From: Craspedostauros australis
Taxonomy: Eukaryota > Bacillariophyta > Bacillariophyceae > Mastogloiales > Achnanthaceae
NCBI GenBank assembly: GCA_026770025.1
Contig: JAMXDE010000022.1
Location: 248,001 to 312,000, forward strand
Direction of reading: 5' to 3'
Length of the DNA stretch: 64,000 nt
In this document: positions 1-11,309 of the stretch, piece after piece
Layout of the letters: every line of letters begins with the position of its first letter
Position numbering within the stretch: the stretch's first letter is position 1
The notes under the pieces: generated by a model
Databases searched by the model: none
Seen by the model: only the letters and a program-made list of their open reading frames with translations
Told to the model about the DNA's origin: nothing
Program-made: the position numbers and the translations under genes

Positions 1-2078
1 GGTCAATCAATCTATGGCCGCGAAGGATGGCATCGATTGTCTTGCATTCGGCGAGCAAGATCGCCGTGATGGTAACTGCCTTGAAGTTGAGCATCTTCGG
101 TTTCCACGTGATCTTTGCTTGGTTGTGGTTTGCTGGAATGCTGTTTCTTTCCTCTCGAATTTGGACGAGCGGTTTACTATTGCTCGTATTTGCTTCGAGG
201 CTCCTTCACACTCGTGGCTGGATCGGTACTTTTGGTTGTGTTGATGTCGTCCCTTGCGCCTTGGCGTTCATGCAGGAGGATCGTGCTGCACGGTTGCGCA
301 GGATGCATACCGTACCACGTTGATCATGTGCGCACCGCATGTTATCGGAGAAGAAAAATGGAAACAGCAACAGTGGCAAGAATGTGGATTGGCTGAGCTG
401 TGCATGCATCATTCACAGGATTGGCAGCCGAGGTGAAGACGATGTTGTGGTGATTGGCGAAGCACTGTCGTCTGCGTCGGACAGCTCGCCAATGCGCTTC
501 GTCGTATTCCGAGACGATTGGCTGTTGCTGGTTTCCATTGTGAGACTGGTCAACATGGAGTGTTGTTGGCTGTCCTGGCCTGGCACATTCTGTTGTCGCC
601 GCGCGCAGTCATCATCTTGTCTTGCGGAGGAAGAGTCACACGATGTCTCTTCCTCTGTTGTGACTCGTTTTTCATGACGTGGAATACGTTCCCTGTGACG
701 TAGAAGACGGATCAGCGAGAGCAAACACACAATAGCTCTAAATATCCAATCGCCGTTTCTCCCAAAAGCAAGCAAACCAGTGACAACAAGGGGCCAAAAC
801 TCCACAACTAGTGTTATCGTGAGTGCATCAACTGCGACCTGGAGGTAGTAAGCAAGACGAAAACGGCAGTGGGACCACCGAATTTAGTCGTTCAAAACGA
901 TGTCGAGAAACCGCGGCACAGGAAGGTCACGGCCAAAAATCCCGTCACGCATCTTCCGACACAACGCACAAAGTGGAACCAACGAGAGCACAGCACAAGG
1001 CAACACGCAAAAGCAACCATTGCACTCCCATTCCAATACATGCGGCCAAGGGAACCAAAACGACAATCAAGTCCTCCCCTGCACTCGGAGACTCGGATCT
1101 CTCTGTGTTTGAATTGTTGGTTGCAGCATCTCCAGAAGTGATCGCGCATTTCCTGCGACGTCTGCCATCAACGAGAGGTTGTTGGAACGATCTCTGCATC
1201 AGTCTCGCATCTACACAAACACGAAGCAAACCAAAGTCAAGCAAGACAAGGCGAAGAGAAAGGACTCGAATTGGTTCCGTTTTGCCGCCTCCATCAGTCA
1301 CAAAACAGAAAAAGCTCTTCCTCTTGATCGGATCGGCGCCAGTTGTGTTCGTTGCCCCTGACCAACCCAACACCAACAGCATCAGACCCCTCTCTGCATC
1401 CTCCACATCAATTGCGACGCAGACCACTCGACAGCCACTCTTCATCCAAGCAAGAAGAGCAACAGCGCCTCACACACACCCTGAAGTCCATCGCAAGACG
1501 GTCATTTACGATCACAAACAACACCCAAGAGCGAGCCGAAGCGTGCACAGGTACTCATCGTAACACTGGCACATCATCACTGCGACCACACACCTTCCAC
1601 GCTATCACAGTCCTCATCTCACTCCTCGAGTCTTGTCGCTCAAGCAATCTGTAAAAACACCGTTGACAACCGTTGACATTCGCAGCCTCAGATTCACGTC
1701 ACTTCACCTTTTGGACATCATCGCACACGCAGACCAGCGCATAACACACGGTTACTTCTGCATTGCAGTTGCGAAACGCCCGCACCACACCCTGTTCAAG
1801 GAACCAACTCGAACACAGCAATCGACCTGAACCCCTCTCCTCAATCGACTTCGTCTGGTTGCGTTTCCAAGCCAAAGAATTTGGCGAGAGGCGAACTCCT
1901 CGTGAGAGCCATAGTGCACGCAATAGAGACCATTCTGCATCAAAGAGCACCAACACGGAGCACATCAGTGAAGCGCAAGTGCAAAGAGACTGGCTGCATT
2001 ACGTTGCGTTGCGTTGAGGACGCTTCCAGACGAGCATAGTACACACGCACACATACACACACGCATAATACCGCAACC
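1..2078. other. intergenic region, no supported gene
   Basis: No reading frame here shows a recognisable motif. The longest (823-1563, +) opens with GTG, has a low-complexity Ser/Thr/Lys/Arg-rich translation and lies in CA-rich sequence that looks like upstream or 5'UTR DNA. The last 200 bases before 2079 are rich in CA and CACA runs, as expected for the promoter and leader of the metallopeptidase gene. Confidence 0.5.
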
Positions 2079-3833
2079 ATGGCACCCAAAGGAAAGAAAG
2101 GTAGAAAGATGAACAAACCTAACAACGGCACATCGAGGGCACCGCGACCATCCCAAGACGAGGACGTAAGTCAGGCACTTGCGGCGCAGCTGCAGGAGCA
2201 GTACAGGCAGGAGTTCCTCAGCAACCAGAATCAGAAGGAGGGCCAGAAACGCGCCACTGCGCCTCCAGCAAGCGCGATGGGGGACGTCGATGTCACCCTT
2301 CAGCATGTCGATGTCACCCTTCAGCACGTGAGGACCAACGAAACAGCACCAGATGACTCCGCTAGCGAGAGCGACGCCATGAGGGCCAGCCAAAGGGAGC
2401 AGGAGCTTGCGGATGCGGAACTCGCCAGGAGGTTAGCGTCTGGATACGATGACTTTGATCGGTCTTCTCCACCACCTGTTGCCGTTATGCCGACAACCAA
2501 CATGCACGCGACTTCGTTGATCGACAGCCGCAGGCAGCAGGAGCTGAAAGACGCTGATCTTGCACGCAGGATGGCCAACGATGCCATCATGGCCAGCTAC
2601 GAAGGCAGCAGTGCGATGCATACCACCGCGACGGTCGACTCCAGTGCCGCGTTTGACGAAGACGCCCGACTCGCTCGCCAGCTGCAGGATGAGGAGGTCG
2701 CCAGGCGGTACGCCCGATCCCAGATCGAACGCAGTCAGGTAGCACCGGCAACCGGAGTCGTGCTGACGGACGAAGAGATCGCAAGGCGGTACCAAAACCA
2801 GGAGCAGAATCGGGCATCCAGAGAACTCACCAGGGAGATGCTCGTTGAGGATCAGAAACGTCGCAGACGCCGGTGCTGCTTTGGGTGGCTGACCTTCTTT
2901 GCCTGCGTCGGCATCCTCATCGGTGCGCTGTACTTCTTTGGCATCATCGACGGCGACACCATCTCCAACATTTCGGACTGGGGCAGAGACGACATCATCG
3001 ACATCGATCCGTTCGCACCCACCGACGACTCCATCCCTTCCTTCAACGCCAGCGACCCTGGCGACCAGGCCGCCTACTACCGGTGGGGCAACGATGGCGA
3101 GGGCCTCGAGATCGAGATCGTGAGCCTCCTGGATGAAGACTGGCAGCAGTTCTTCGAGATCGCCGTCCGCGATTGGGACGGTGGCAACCCCGACGCCCTC
3201 ACCATCTCCACCAGCCGCCGCAGCTACGAATACGAATGCGAAGGTGAGAGGGGCATCATCAAGGTGTGCAACGGCAACTACGGTGACACGAAGTGGCGCG
3301 GAATCAACGTCGTCCTGCTGGACAGGCGCCGCAACCTCATCCTCGAATCCTCCGCGAAGCTGAACGAGTACTACCTGAATCGTGCCACCGACGGGCAGAA
3401 GCAGTACACCATGTGCCATGAGATCGGACACGGCTTCGGTCTGCCGCACTGGGACGAGGACTTCTACAACGCCGATCTGGGCAACTGCATGGACTACACC
3501 AACCGGCCCGAGCGCAACAAGAGGCCCGACGAGTCCAACTTCAGGTTCCTGGCCGGCCTCTACGGCGAAGTGCCAGGCACCGCGGTCGAAGCCCAAGATG
3601 GTGGCAACCGCGCTCTCCTGCTGCGACGAGCGGCACCCAAGGACGTCGTCACCGACAAGGTCCGAGCGCGGTACCTCGAGGCCAAGAAGGAGCTCGAGAG
3701 CAACCCGGAGAACCTGCACGAACTTGCGCGTTGGAGGCGGCTCGTCGGTAACGAGTATGCCGAAACGCACGAAGTGGAACTTGGCGATGACCTGGTCATG
3801 GTGGTGCACATGCTGCGCGTGTTGGAAGAGTAG
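2079..3833 (+). CDS. membrane-anchored zinc metallopeptidase with Leu-Ala-rich repeats
   Basis: The 584-residue protein is encoded by a single exon. Its catalytic signature HEIGHGFGLPHWD at about 447-459 is an extended HExxHxxGxxH/D zinc site, followed by a CMDY Met-turn-like segment at about 470; both are hallmarks of metzincin-type peptidases. One hydrophobic segment at about 268-288, preceded by an RRRRR run, predicts a type II membrane protein with the protease domain outside the cytoplasm. The N-terminal 240 residues contain at least four copies of a charged motif of the form D-A-x-LAR-[RQ]-hydrophobic, reminiscent of ubiquitin-interacting or coiled motifs; that comparison is an inference. 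The start codon follows ACC, a good Kozak context. The substrate is unknown. The peptidase call is secure; the family within metzincins is not assigned. Confidence 0.85.
   Translation: MAPKGKKGRKMNKPNNGTSRAPRPSQDEDVSQALAAQLQEQYRQEFLSNQNQKEGQKRATAPPASAMGDVDVTLQHVDVTLQHVRTNETAPDDSASESDAMRASQREQELADAELARRLASGYDDFDRSSPPPVAVMPTTNMHATSLIDSRRQQELKDADLARRMANDAIMASYEGSSAMHTTATVDSSAAFDEDARLARQLQDEEVARRYARSQIERSQVAPATGVVLTDEEIARRYQNQEQNRASRELTREMLVEDQKRRRRRCCFGWLTFFACVGILIGALYFFGIIDGDTISNISDWGRDDIIDIDPFAPTDDSIPSFNASDPGDQAAYYRWGNDGEGLEIEIVSLLDEDWQQFFEIAVRDWDGGNPDALTISTSRRSYEYECEGERGIIKVCNGNYGDTKWRGINVVLLDRRRNLILESSAKLNEYYLNRATDGQKQYTMCHEIGHGFGLPHWDEDFYNADLGNCMDYTNRPERNKRPDESNFRFLAGLYGEVPGTAVEAQDGGNRALLLRRAAPKDVVTDKVRARYLEAKKELESNPENLHELARWRRLVGNEYAETHEVELGDDLVMVVHMLRVLEE
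2286..2327 (+). repeat. in-frame 21-bp tandem duplication
   Basis: Two adjacent 21-bp units (2286-2306 and 2307-2327) differ at one base. They duplicate seven residues (VDVTLQH) in the N-terminal, presumably cytosolic, region of the metallopeptidase. Confidence 0.9.
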
Positions 3834-4016
3834 CGCGTTGATAAAACAATAGAAATAGCGAGATTGTTCTGCTGCAACAGTTTGCGAACACCACCTCATT
3901 CGCGTGTTTGCGTGTTGGCCTTCTTGTGCACAATCTTTTCCTCCCTTTCAGCAGAGCAACGAGAAGCTTCCCATTTTAAAACATTCCAACAGAGGACACA
4001 CACAACATTACAAACA

Positions 4017-5348
4017 ATGATTCGTTATCGTCACGTCGCAATCAGCACCGGCAGCCGACTGCTGAGACGACGACCACCGAGGTTCCTGTCCTCGCTGCCG
4101 CAGGAAGAATACGCGTGGGACAACGACGCTGCGCAGCCGCAAAGCACCCAAATACGGGCCTGGACGCGCAGAGACATGCTCGATCCCAAGGGATTGCATC
4201 TGTTCGGTCTGCACGACTTCGTCACGGACATCGCCTTGCGCTTGCAGCAGCAGATGGGCGTCTGCGATGCGCTGTCGGACATTGTGCAGGACCGCAAGCA
4301 GAAGCAGAAGAAGGTGATCGCGACGTCGGCCTACCTGACGCCGTACTGGTGGCAACCGTCGTTGCATGATGCCGCCAAGAAGAGCATCCGCGATCTGCAG
4401 ATCCTGCATCGCGACACCCATCAGCTCTGCTTGGACGTCGATCGCCAGCTCGTCAAGTACACGCACAACAACGCCCACGTCGCCACCTTGCCCTACCCCT
4501 TGCGCCGCCTCGTCGACAACACCATGAAACAGATCGTCGCGCGGCACGCCAACACGATCGAGACCGTCGCCGAGCTCATCATCGGTCTGCGCGCGCATCC
4601 GCGCCACGACGCGCTGGCCGGGACCGTGCAGCGCTTCCTCAAGAACCGTCTCATCGTGCAGATGCTGGGCGATCACGTCGCCATCCATCTCACCAAGAAC
4701 AAGTCGGCCGTCTCGTTGCAGACGTCGTTGGTCGAGGTGGCCGAAGACGCCGTGACGGAGGCGTCGCATCTGTGCGAGGCGCATCTGCTGGCGTCGCCCA
4801 GCGTGTACATTCATTACAGCGATACTGCGCACGAACCGCACGCCGATATGGTGCGGCCGTGGTTGCATTACGTATTGGTGGAATTGCTCAAGAATAGCAT
4901 GGCCATCACGGTGGAGCGCGGGCGTGGTGCCATCCATATCGTCATCGAACCCAGTCCGACCGGCGATTGGATGATTTACATTCATGATCAAGGTGGCGGA
5001 TTCGCCAAGGCGACGACGCCCCAGGAGCTCTTCACGTTCGCGCAATGCAGCAAGAAATGGGATCGATTGGATGATCAGACGACGTACGCCATGACGCGCT
5101 CACCGTTGCGAGGGTTGGGCGTCGGCCTGTCCTTGTCCAAGATCATGATGCAGTGCTTCGGCGGCGATGTGGACTTGGCGCAACGCGGCGATGGGCAAGG
5201 CCGGATGCTGGATGTTGCCGGGATGGTCAACAGCCATGATGGGCATGTCACGAGGAGCGACAGCGCTGGTCCGTTCCTCGAGCTGCAGGAGGGATGCACG
5301 GCCACGGTGCGGTTGAATCAGGACTTGGACTCGCCCATGCAAAGTTGA
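4017..5348 (+). CDS. mitochondrial pyruvate / branched-chain 2-oxoacid dehydrogenase kinase
   Basis: The 443-residue protein belongs to the mitochondrial GHKL protein kinases, which phosphorylate the E1-alpha subunit of the pyruvate or branched-chain oxoacid dehydrogenase complex and inactivate it. The N-terminus (MIRYRH..RLLRRRPPR) is Arg-rich and lacks acidic residues, like a mitochondrial presequence. An all-helical domain spans about 55-225. The ATP site shows the N-box VELLKNSM (about 288-295), the G1 box DQGGGF (about 324) and the G2 box GLGVGLSLSK (about 366). The frame is open 51 codons further upstream, but the ATG at 4017 gives the targeting-like N-terminus and normal family length. 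Whether the substrate is PDH or BCKDH cannot be settled by eye. The gene converges on the acyl-CoA synthetase gene. Confidence 0.88.
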   Translation: MIRYRHVAISTGSRLLRRRPPRFLSSLPQEEYAWDNDAAQPQSTQIRAWTRRDMLDPKGLHLFGLHDFVTDIALRLQQQMGVCDALSDIVQDRKQKQKKVIATSAYLTPYWWQPSLHDAAKKSIRDLQILHRDTHQLCLDVDRQLVKYTHNNAHVATLPYPLRRLVDNTMKQIVARHANTIETVAELIIGLRAHPRHDALAGTVQRFLKNRLIVQMLGDHVAIHLTKNKSAVSLQTSLVEVAEDAVTEASHLCEAHLLASPSVYIHYSDTAHEPHADMVRPWLHYVLVELLKNSMAITVERGRGAIHIVIEPSPTGDWMIYIHDQGGGFAKATTPQELFTFAQCSKKWDRLDDQTTYAMTRSPLRGLGVGLSLSKIMMQCFGGDVDLAQRGDGQGRMLDVAGMVNSHDGHVTRSDSAGPFLELQEGCTATVRLNQDLDSPMQS

Positions 5349-6076
5349 GTACGTGTTCTCTAGAATTGATAGACATACATACCAACATTAATCGTATGTA
5401 TCCCGCATGATAACACCAACAATAGAGGGTATGTCGATTCATACTCAATATAGTGCTCGCACGAGCTAGACAAGGGCCCGCACCTCCAAGTCTCGATACG
5501 CGAGGGGATGCTGATGCAAATGAGCGCCATGTTGAGATCCCACGTATAGTAGAAAATCGCTCTTGTTGGCATGTTCTTTTGGATCTTTACATGCACCGAA
5601 AATGGTCAACACGACACTCCTGTCTCTTCCCACGCGCTCCGCCACCGCAAAGGCACAAGCCGTGTTCGTCCACGACGCAATCCATCCACGCCTGATCCCC
5701 ACGTTCGCAACAAGGGCCCACATTCTCGTCCGTCTTCGTGTGCACGGCGCAATGCAACATGCCAAAGCTTGCGTAATAGATCGCAGCGACCACCATGTGC
5801 AAGTACGGGGAAGGCAAGGAGCACAATCCTTGCTGTTTCTTTGTTCGTTGTCGTACTAATATTGTTCACTTTACTTCTGTTGCGATGCGGATGGGCAGGA
5901 CATTGCACAATCATTTTGCGCAAGAGGAGACGCACCATCCTACTCGTACTCGCACGTTGCGCTCCATCGCAACGGTCTCTACACACCATGGAAAATCTGT
6001 ACATTCACGCATTGGTTTTCTCCGTTTCGTCTTGTGATTCTCGTTTGTCGGAATTCGGAACCCTCAGGTGGGCAAT
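5349..6076. other. intergenic region between convergent genes
   Basis: This interval separates the stop codons of the kinase (+) and the acyl-CoA synthetase (-). No frame with protein-like composition or recognisable motif was found. It presumably holds both 3'UTRs. Confidence 0.6.
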
Positions 6077-8290
6077 CTACCATCCGTACCAGATGACCTT
6101 CTTCTTCTCGGAGAGCCAGCCCTCCACATTGGGGCTGTAGTTCTCTTCGATGGTGGAACGCTTGATCTTCTGAGTTGGCGTGAGGAAGCCATTCTCTGGG
6201 AGCCAGTCATCTTTCACGATGGCGATGTAGTCCAGGCGTTCGTGCGGCTCCACGGAAGAATTCACCTCCTTCAGGAGCGCCTCGAGCTTGGGGGTCATGT
6301 CCTCGCGCTCCTTGGCGCTGTCGGCCTTCAGCTTGTAGGGCTCAGCTAGCTGCATGACAGCATGAGGCTGGGGCTGGGCACGTCCACCGACGCAGGCCAA
6401 TTCGACGAGGCCGTTGGCGATGAACATGTTCTCGATCGGTGCTGGGGCGACGTACTTGCCCTTGGAGGTCTTGAAGATCTCCTTCGTTCGGCCGGTGATC
6501 TTGAGACGGCCCTTGTCGTCGAGCTCACCCTTGTCTCCGGTGCGGACCCATCCGTCCTCGGTGATGGTCTCCTTGGTGGCCTCCTCGTTCTTGAAGTATC
6601 CCATCATCATTCCTGGTGTCTTGACCTGGATCTCACCGTCCGAGGCGATGCGTTGCTCCACATCATCATACGGGTGCCCAACGTATCCGACGCGGGTCTG
6701 TCCTGGACGGCTGACGTGGGAATAGTTGAAATTCTCGGTCATTCCGTATCCCTCGAGGAGCTCCAAACCCAGGCGGCGGTACCATTCGATGAGCTCCTTG
6801 GGGATCGGGGCGGAACCGGATCCTGCAAATCTGACGCAGTCCAGACCGAGTCCCTTGACGATCTTTCGCTTGACGAGCATGCTGACGATTGGGATGCTGA
6901 GGAGGAAGCTGAGCTTCTTCTGCGGCATCTTCGTGAAGACACCGGCCTGGAACTTGGTCCAGAGGCGTGGCACGGACATGAAGAGCGTCGGGCGTGCGCG
7001 GTTGAGGTCCTGCACGAAAGTGCTCAAGGACTCGGCGTAGAAGACCTGTCCGCCGACGTAACCGATGACGCACTCCCCGAGCCAGCGCTCCATTCCGTGC
7101 GAAATTGGGAGGTAGGAAAGGTAGCGATCCTTGCTTGTGGCTTTGATGGTCTTGACGATGCCCTTGGTGGGGGCGAGCATTCCCTTGAAGCTGGTCATGA
7201 CACCCTTCGGTCTGCATGATGGAATGAGTCAGTGGGATTGGGATTGAAAGTGATTGCATCAAGTGAAATATTGGGGTATGTCGGAGTACAATGGAGTAGA
7301 TCAGTTTTGAGCCCAAGTATTGTAGAGCAAAGTAGAAGCACGTTCGTAAAGTGTTTGTAAATGTTTGCAAGTGTGAGTATGGTGCATTCGAAATTGGTGT
7401 TTGACGAAAGAGCATCTGATTGACTCATTCATCATTCAATCATTTGCAGGTGGGGGCGTTGCCACGATGACGTATTCCGTTGCGCCGTCATGATCGCTGT
7501 TGTATCTTCCGAATACGAAGTCGTGACTACGCAATTTCGGCAAGATGCGAACTCATTCATGGCGGAAACACATGGAACGCATTCAGCTCCACCGGCCAAC
7601 GCATCGCCAAGCAAAGGCACACGGCAGAACTTACTTTCCAGTGGAACCGGAGGTGTAGATGATGGTGGCCATCTCGTCTGCTTGACGCTTGACATCGTCC
7701 TGCAGGGGTTCGGAGGCGGAGACGACCTCCTCCCACGTCTTCTGCGCGCAATCCTTGGTGGGGCACAGCGGGAAGCTGATGGTGGGCAGGTCGCTGGGGA
7801 TGCCGTCCTTCATGGCCGTCCACGGGCCATCATCGAGCTTGCCCACGAAGAGGAGCTTGGATTCGGAATGCTCGAGGATGTACTGAGTGGTCTCTGCCGT
7901 GAGGGTCGGGTAGATGGGAACGGAGATGTGGCCGCTCAGCCAGATGGCGAGATCGGCGATGATCCACCAGGCGCAGTTCTTGGACATGATGGCGATCTGC
8001 GACTTGGGCTCCAGGTTGAGGGAGGTGATGTAGGAGGCCATGCGGCGGGCCTCCGTCTCGTACTCGCCGTAGGTGTAGTAGCGCACATCGTCGCCTCCCA
8101 TGGGCTGCGTGATGAAGCGGCGGTCCTTGAACTTCTCGCAGTTCTCGAGGATGTGTCCGACTATTGTTTCGTGCGCCATGATGTCTTTGTCGTTGTTGTT
8201 GTCGTTGGTGTTGTCGTTAGTATTGTTGTCTGTGGCTGTGCTGCTTGCTCCTCCGCAAAGATTATGGACTTTGTCAACGATGTCGTCCAT
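6077..8290 (-). CDS. long-chain acyl-CoA synthetase (2 exons)
   Basis: The enzyme activates fatty acids to acyl-CoA through an acyl-adenylate. Exon 1 is 8290-7635 and exon 2 is 7211-6077; the 423-bp intron starts GTAAGT and ends TGCAG. The join gives 596 residues and rebuilds the AMP-binding P-loop motif YTSGSTGKPKGV exactly across the splice site. Further adenylate-forming motifs are GYGMTEN, TGDKGELDDKGRLKITGR and the downstream fatty-acyl signature region with FKTSKGKYVAP. The first 35 residues are Asn/Asp-rich low complexity, so an internal ATG near residue 38 (MAHETIVGH) is an alternative start. No clear signal peptide is seen, so location (ER, peroxisome, lipid droplet) is open. The 5' end faces the proteasome-like gene across a divergent 1.07-kb spacer. 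Confidence 0.9.
7212..7634 (-). other. intron of the acyl-CoA synthetase gene
   Basis: On the minus strand it begins GTAAGT and ends TGCAG. Its removal keeps frame and restores the P-loop motif. At 423 bp it is the longest intron proposed in this window. Confidence 0.88.
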
Positions 8291-9365
8291 TGATGGTTCT
8301 CAAACTGTTTGTTTGTGTGTGTGCGTTGTGATTTGGTTTGGTTTGGTTTGGTTTGGTTTGTGCTGTTTGAGTTCCTGCGTTTGGATTTATGTTTGGCTTT
8401 GCATTCAGATCTGCGTTCAGGCGTGGTTTGTGCGGAGTCTTGTCCACAGATGCAACCTTGCAAGATCCAATCTTGTCGTTCTGTCTGTCTTTCTTGGTGG
8501 GTGTCGGTTGTCGTGGGTGTTCTTGGTGGTGTTGTCGCTTCGCCCACCCATCTGCCATTTTTGGTTTGAAGTTGCGCGGCGTCCAATAAGATCGCTACGG
8601 TTGTCAACAGTCGCGATGTTCTTGTGTCGCACATCCGCGAACACAAACATGGCGGAGACGGCGCAGAGAACGCCGCGTTTCGAATTTTGGTGAGTTGTTT
8701 TCAATTTCGCGAGTTGCTGGCTCTTCCACGTATGTACAATTCAGTACTGGTGTCAACAGCGTGATGCTGCACCGCGACCGTTGAACTTGTGAGGATAGGT
8801 GTGACTCGAGGCTGTTCTGCAAGCGAATCCCGCATGTGTCTTCTTGGGGAGACAACATGCTCACCAGTTGAGATGGAGCCAATAGCCTCCTTTTCGTCCA
8901 GGACTAACAATGTCATATTCGTGTCGTAGATGAAGAATACCATAAGTAAGTGTGGGGCAATGACATCACACGCCGGTGAATACGGAACTGTTGATTCGCA
9001 CATAGAGAAAGACTGACATACTAACAGACGTGAACGTGTCGTTGTTCTTTTCTCATTTTTGACTCACACGATTACACAAGCACAAAGAAGGAAAAAGAAG
9101 AAAACAAACATCGCAAAACAAGATCGTGTTGTCAAAATCCAGGAAGATCAAAACGTTTCTTCGGGTTGTGGGATCAAGGTCGACAATGGCGCCAAAAACG
9201 ACACGAACAGCAGCACCGTATCGGCGCTCGTAGACGATCCAGACGAATTGCATGTCCATCAGCCATTTGCACTTGGCACACTTGCTGTAACCCCCGCAAC
9301 CACTGTAATCGCAGCCCAGGCAACTCGCATCTAATCATATCATATCATACCCGATCGAACCGGAG
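8291..9365. other. divergent intergenic region with a GGTTT microsatellite
   Basis: This spacer lies between the 5' ends of the acyl-CoA synthetase (-) and the proteasome-like gene (+), so it should contain both promoters. A pure GGTTT pentanucleotide tract lies at about 8332-8360, within 45-70 bases of the synthetase start. No coding sequence was recognised. Confidence 0.6.
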
Positions 9366-10857
9366 ATGACAATGATCTCATCCACCATCGTTCTTGTGTG
9401 CGGCATCGTGGCTCTCCAATCGCTGCAGCCATCGTCGGCTTCGTCGGTGGGAGGTGCAGCCGGCAATCAGTACCGATACAACGCGTACAACTACGACCGC
9501 ACGACGCCGCAGTTCACGCCGGATGGACGCTTGCTGCAGGTGGAGTACGCATCGTCGGCGGCGCAGCATTCGTCTCCGTTGCTTGTCTTGCAGGTGGATC
9601 AATATCATCCACGTGACGACCAGCAGCAGAAACAGCGGAATGGCGACGATGATGACGCTGCAGAAGACGATGGATCGATGGATCAGGCCACGCAATCAAG
9701 TCCAACGCAAACGACGTTCATCCTCATGTCCCCATGCCACGACGTCCAATCCACGCAACAGCGGTTGGTCATCCTGGAGGATCCATCCACGTTGCACCGC
9801 GATACGCAGGGCACGCAGATCGTCATGGCCATGAGCGGCGTGCTGGCCGACAATCTCGCGCTCGTGCAGGTTGCGCTGCAAGATCGCATGGAACGATTGC
9901 GTTCCAACAGTGGCATCAACCGATTGCAAACCTCGGGGCAGACGATAGCAGCCTTCGGCCATACGACGAACAACGAAGTGCTGCAGATTGCGCACAGCAT
10001 CGCTGACAAGTCACAGCAGCATTCCTTTGGTGGCGGTACGTCGCGCGTTGTGGTTTCTTCAGGGTGCTCGTATTGGTGATGTTATCGTTGAAGTGAGTCC
10101 ATCCAGCACGTGTTTGCTCATCTCTTGTGATTTTGTTTTGTTTTGTTTCTCGCGCAACTGATGAATCCATGACTGATGAATCCATGACTGGTTGAACACC
10201 ACCGTGCCATCCCATGTTACTTCGCAATCTTTGACTTGCACAGGCATCCGACCATTTGGCTCCACCATGCTCATCGCTGGGATTGTGCAAGGGTGCATCC
10301 ATCTGTATCAGACAGATCCTTCGGGAGCGATCGTACCTGTCATTGATCCCAACCAGCATGACAACACGGCGATCCGTTCGAACAGCCTCGTGCTGCAATC
10401 GTTGCCAACGCACCGCGTCACGCTGCGATGGGTGGTGGGCGGAACATTGGCGGATCAATCACAGCTCAAGACAAGGCTGGAGAAATCATTTCGTAAGCAC
10501 CCGCGATTCCGATTTGGACGACGTCCCAGACAGCAGCAACAGCAAGAGAGTGATCCGGCGGCGCTGTCACATATTCTTCGACAAGTCGGTACGGAAGTCA
10601 TCGACTACCTCAACGAGAAGGAGGCTGAGAATGAACCAAAACCAGATGCGAAGCAAGGCCACAACAAGAACAGAGATGGTCGCAAACGGGAGCGCAAGAA
10701 CAACAGCAGCGATGGCGACGACGACGATGATGATCGTGAAGGCCAACGATTCAACTCCATGGAGGCCATCCTCCTTTCCACGACGCATGGCATTCATAGA
10801 GTCACACGCAAGCAAGCGCGGAAGATCTTTGGTGATGACACTCACAGTGCTGTGTGA
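9366..10857 (+). CDS. proteasome alpha-subunit-like protein with an N-terminal signal peptide (2 exons)
   Basis: Exon 1 is 9366-10035, exon 2 is 10244-10857, and the 208-bp intron runs GTACGT..CACAG. The join gives 427 residues. After a hydrophobic signal-like leader (about 1-25) comes a proteasome alpha N-terminal signature, YDRTTPQFTPDGRLLQVEYA. Later the splice rebuilds GGGIRPFGSTMLIAG followed by LYQTDPSGAIVP, the typical alpha-subunit core. Odd points are the signal peptide, an acidic insertion (DDDDAAEDDGS) after the first strands, a Gln-rich insertion, and a basic/acidic tail (RKRERKN..DDDDDD). Alpha subunits are structural rather than proteolytic, and no catalytic N-terminal Thr is expected. 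Normal alpha subunits are cytosolic/nuclear and about 230-290 residues, so this is a diverged paralogue. A role in a secretory compartment is an inference. Confidence 0.8.
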
Positions 10858-11309
10858 CGCTGTGAGATGTGAAGTGTTGGCGTTGGTGTTGGTCCCCAAA
10901 AGCAGAGCAACAGGATTACACACATCAACATTACGATGCTTCTCAACAAGACAACGGCAACACCCAGTTCTCGCGAATCTTCGGAATCGCCCCTCGGGGC
11001 GGACCATCCGCACCACCGCAAGTAAGTATTGCCACCACTTTCATTCTACTCGTACCTTTGCTACGGTCAGAAATTTCACGCACCTTGACACCCAAGATCT
11101 CATGTGGGCCCAGTTCCACAGAACACCTGTAGATCTTTTTCGCAAGAAATCCTCAAATCCTTTCTCATCAAATCAATCCATGCTGAGAAGCCTTCGTGAT
11201 GCCCCTGGTGCTTCTCTGCTGATACAATCATAGAATAGGTACCATACAATCTACTCATAGTTCAGCAAAGCTCAACAAGGCAACACCTCAAGGATTGCTC
11301 ACCGAAACA
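10858..11309. other. intergenic region
   Basis: This holds the 3' flank of the proteasome-like gene and the 5' flank of the next gene. Nothing recognisable was found; overlapping reading frames here have no protein-like pattern. Confidence 0.5.

Noticed and set aside
823-1563. 246-codon plus-strand frame
   Set aside because: Opens with GTG, low-complexity Ser/Thr/Arg-rich translation, CA-rich leader-like DNA, no motif.
2433-3899. 488-codon open frame on the minus strand
   Set aside because: Exactly antisense to the metallopeptidase, whose HExxH site and membrane segment make the plus strand the coding one. GC-rich codon use explains the open antisense frame.
4008-5045. 345-codon open frame on the minus strand
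   Set aside because: Antisense to the mitochondrial kinase with its N, G1 and G2 boxes; the translation has no recognisable motif.
10256-11233. 325-codon plus-strand frame
   Set aside because: Overlaps exon 2 of the proteasome-like gene in another frame and runs into intergenic DNA without motifs.
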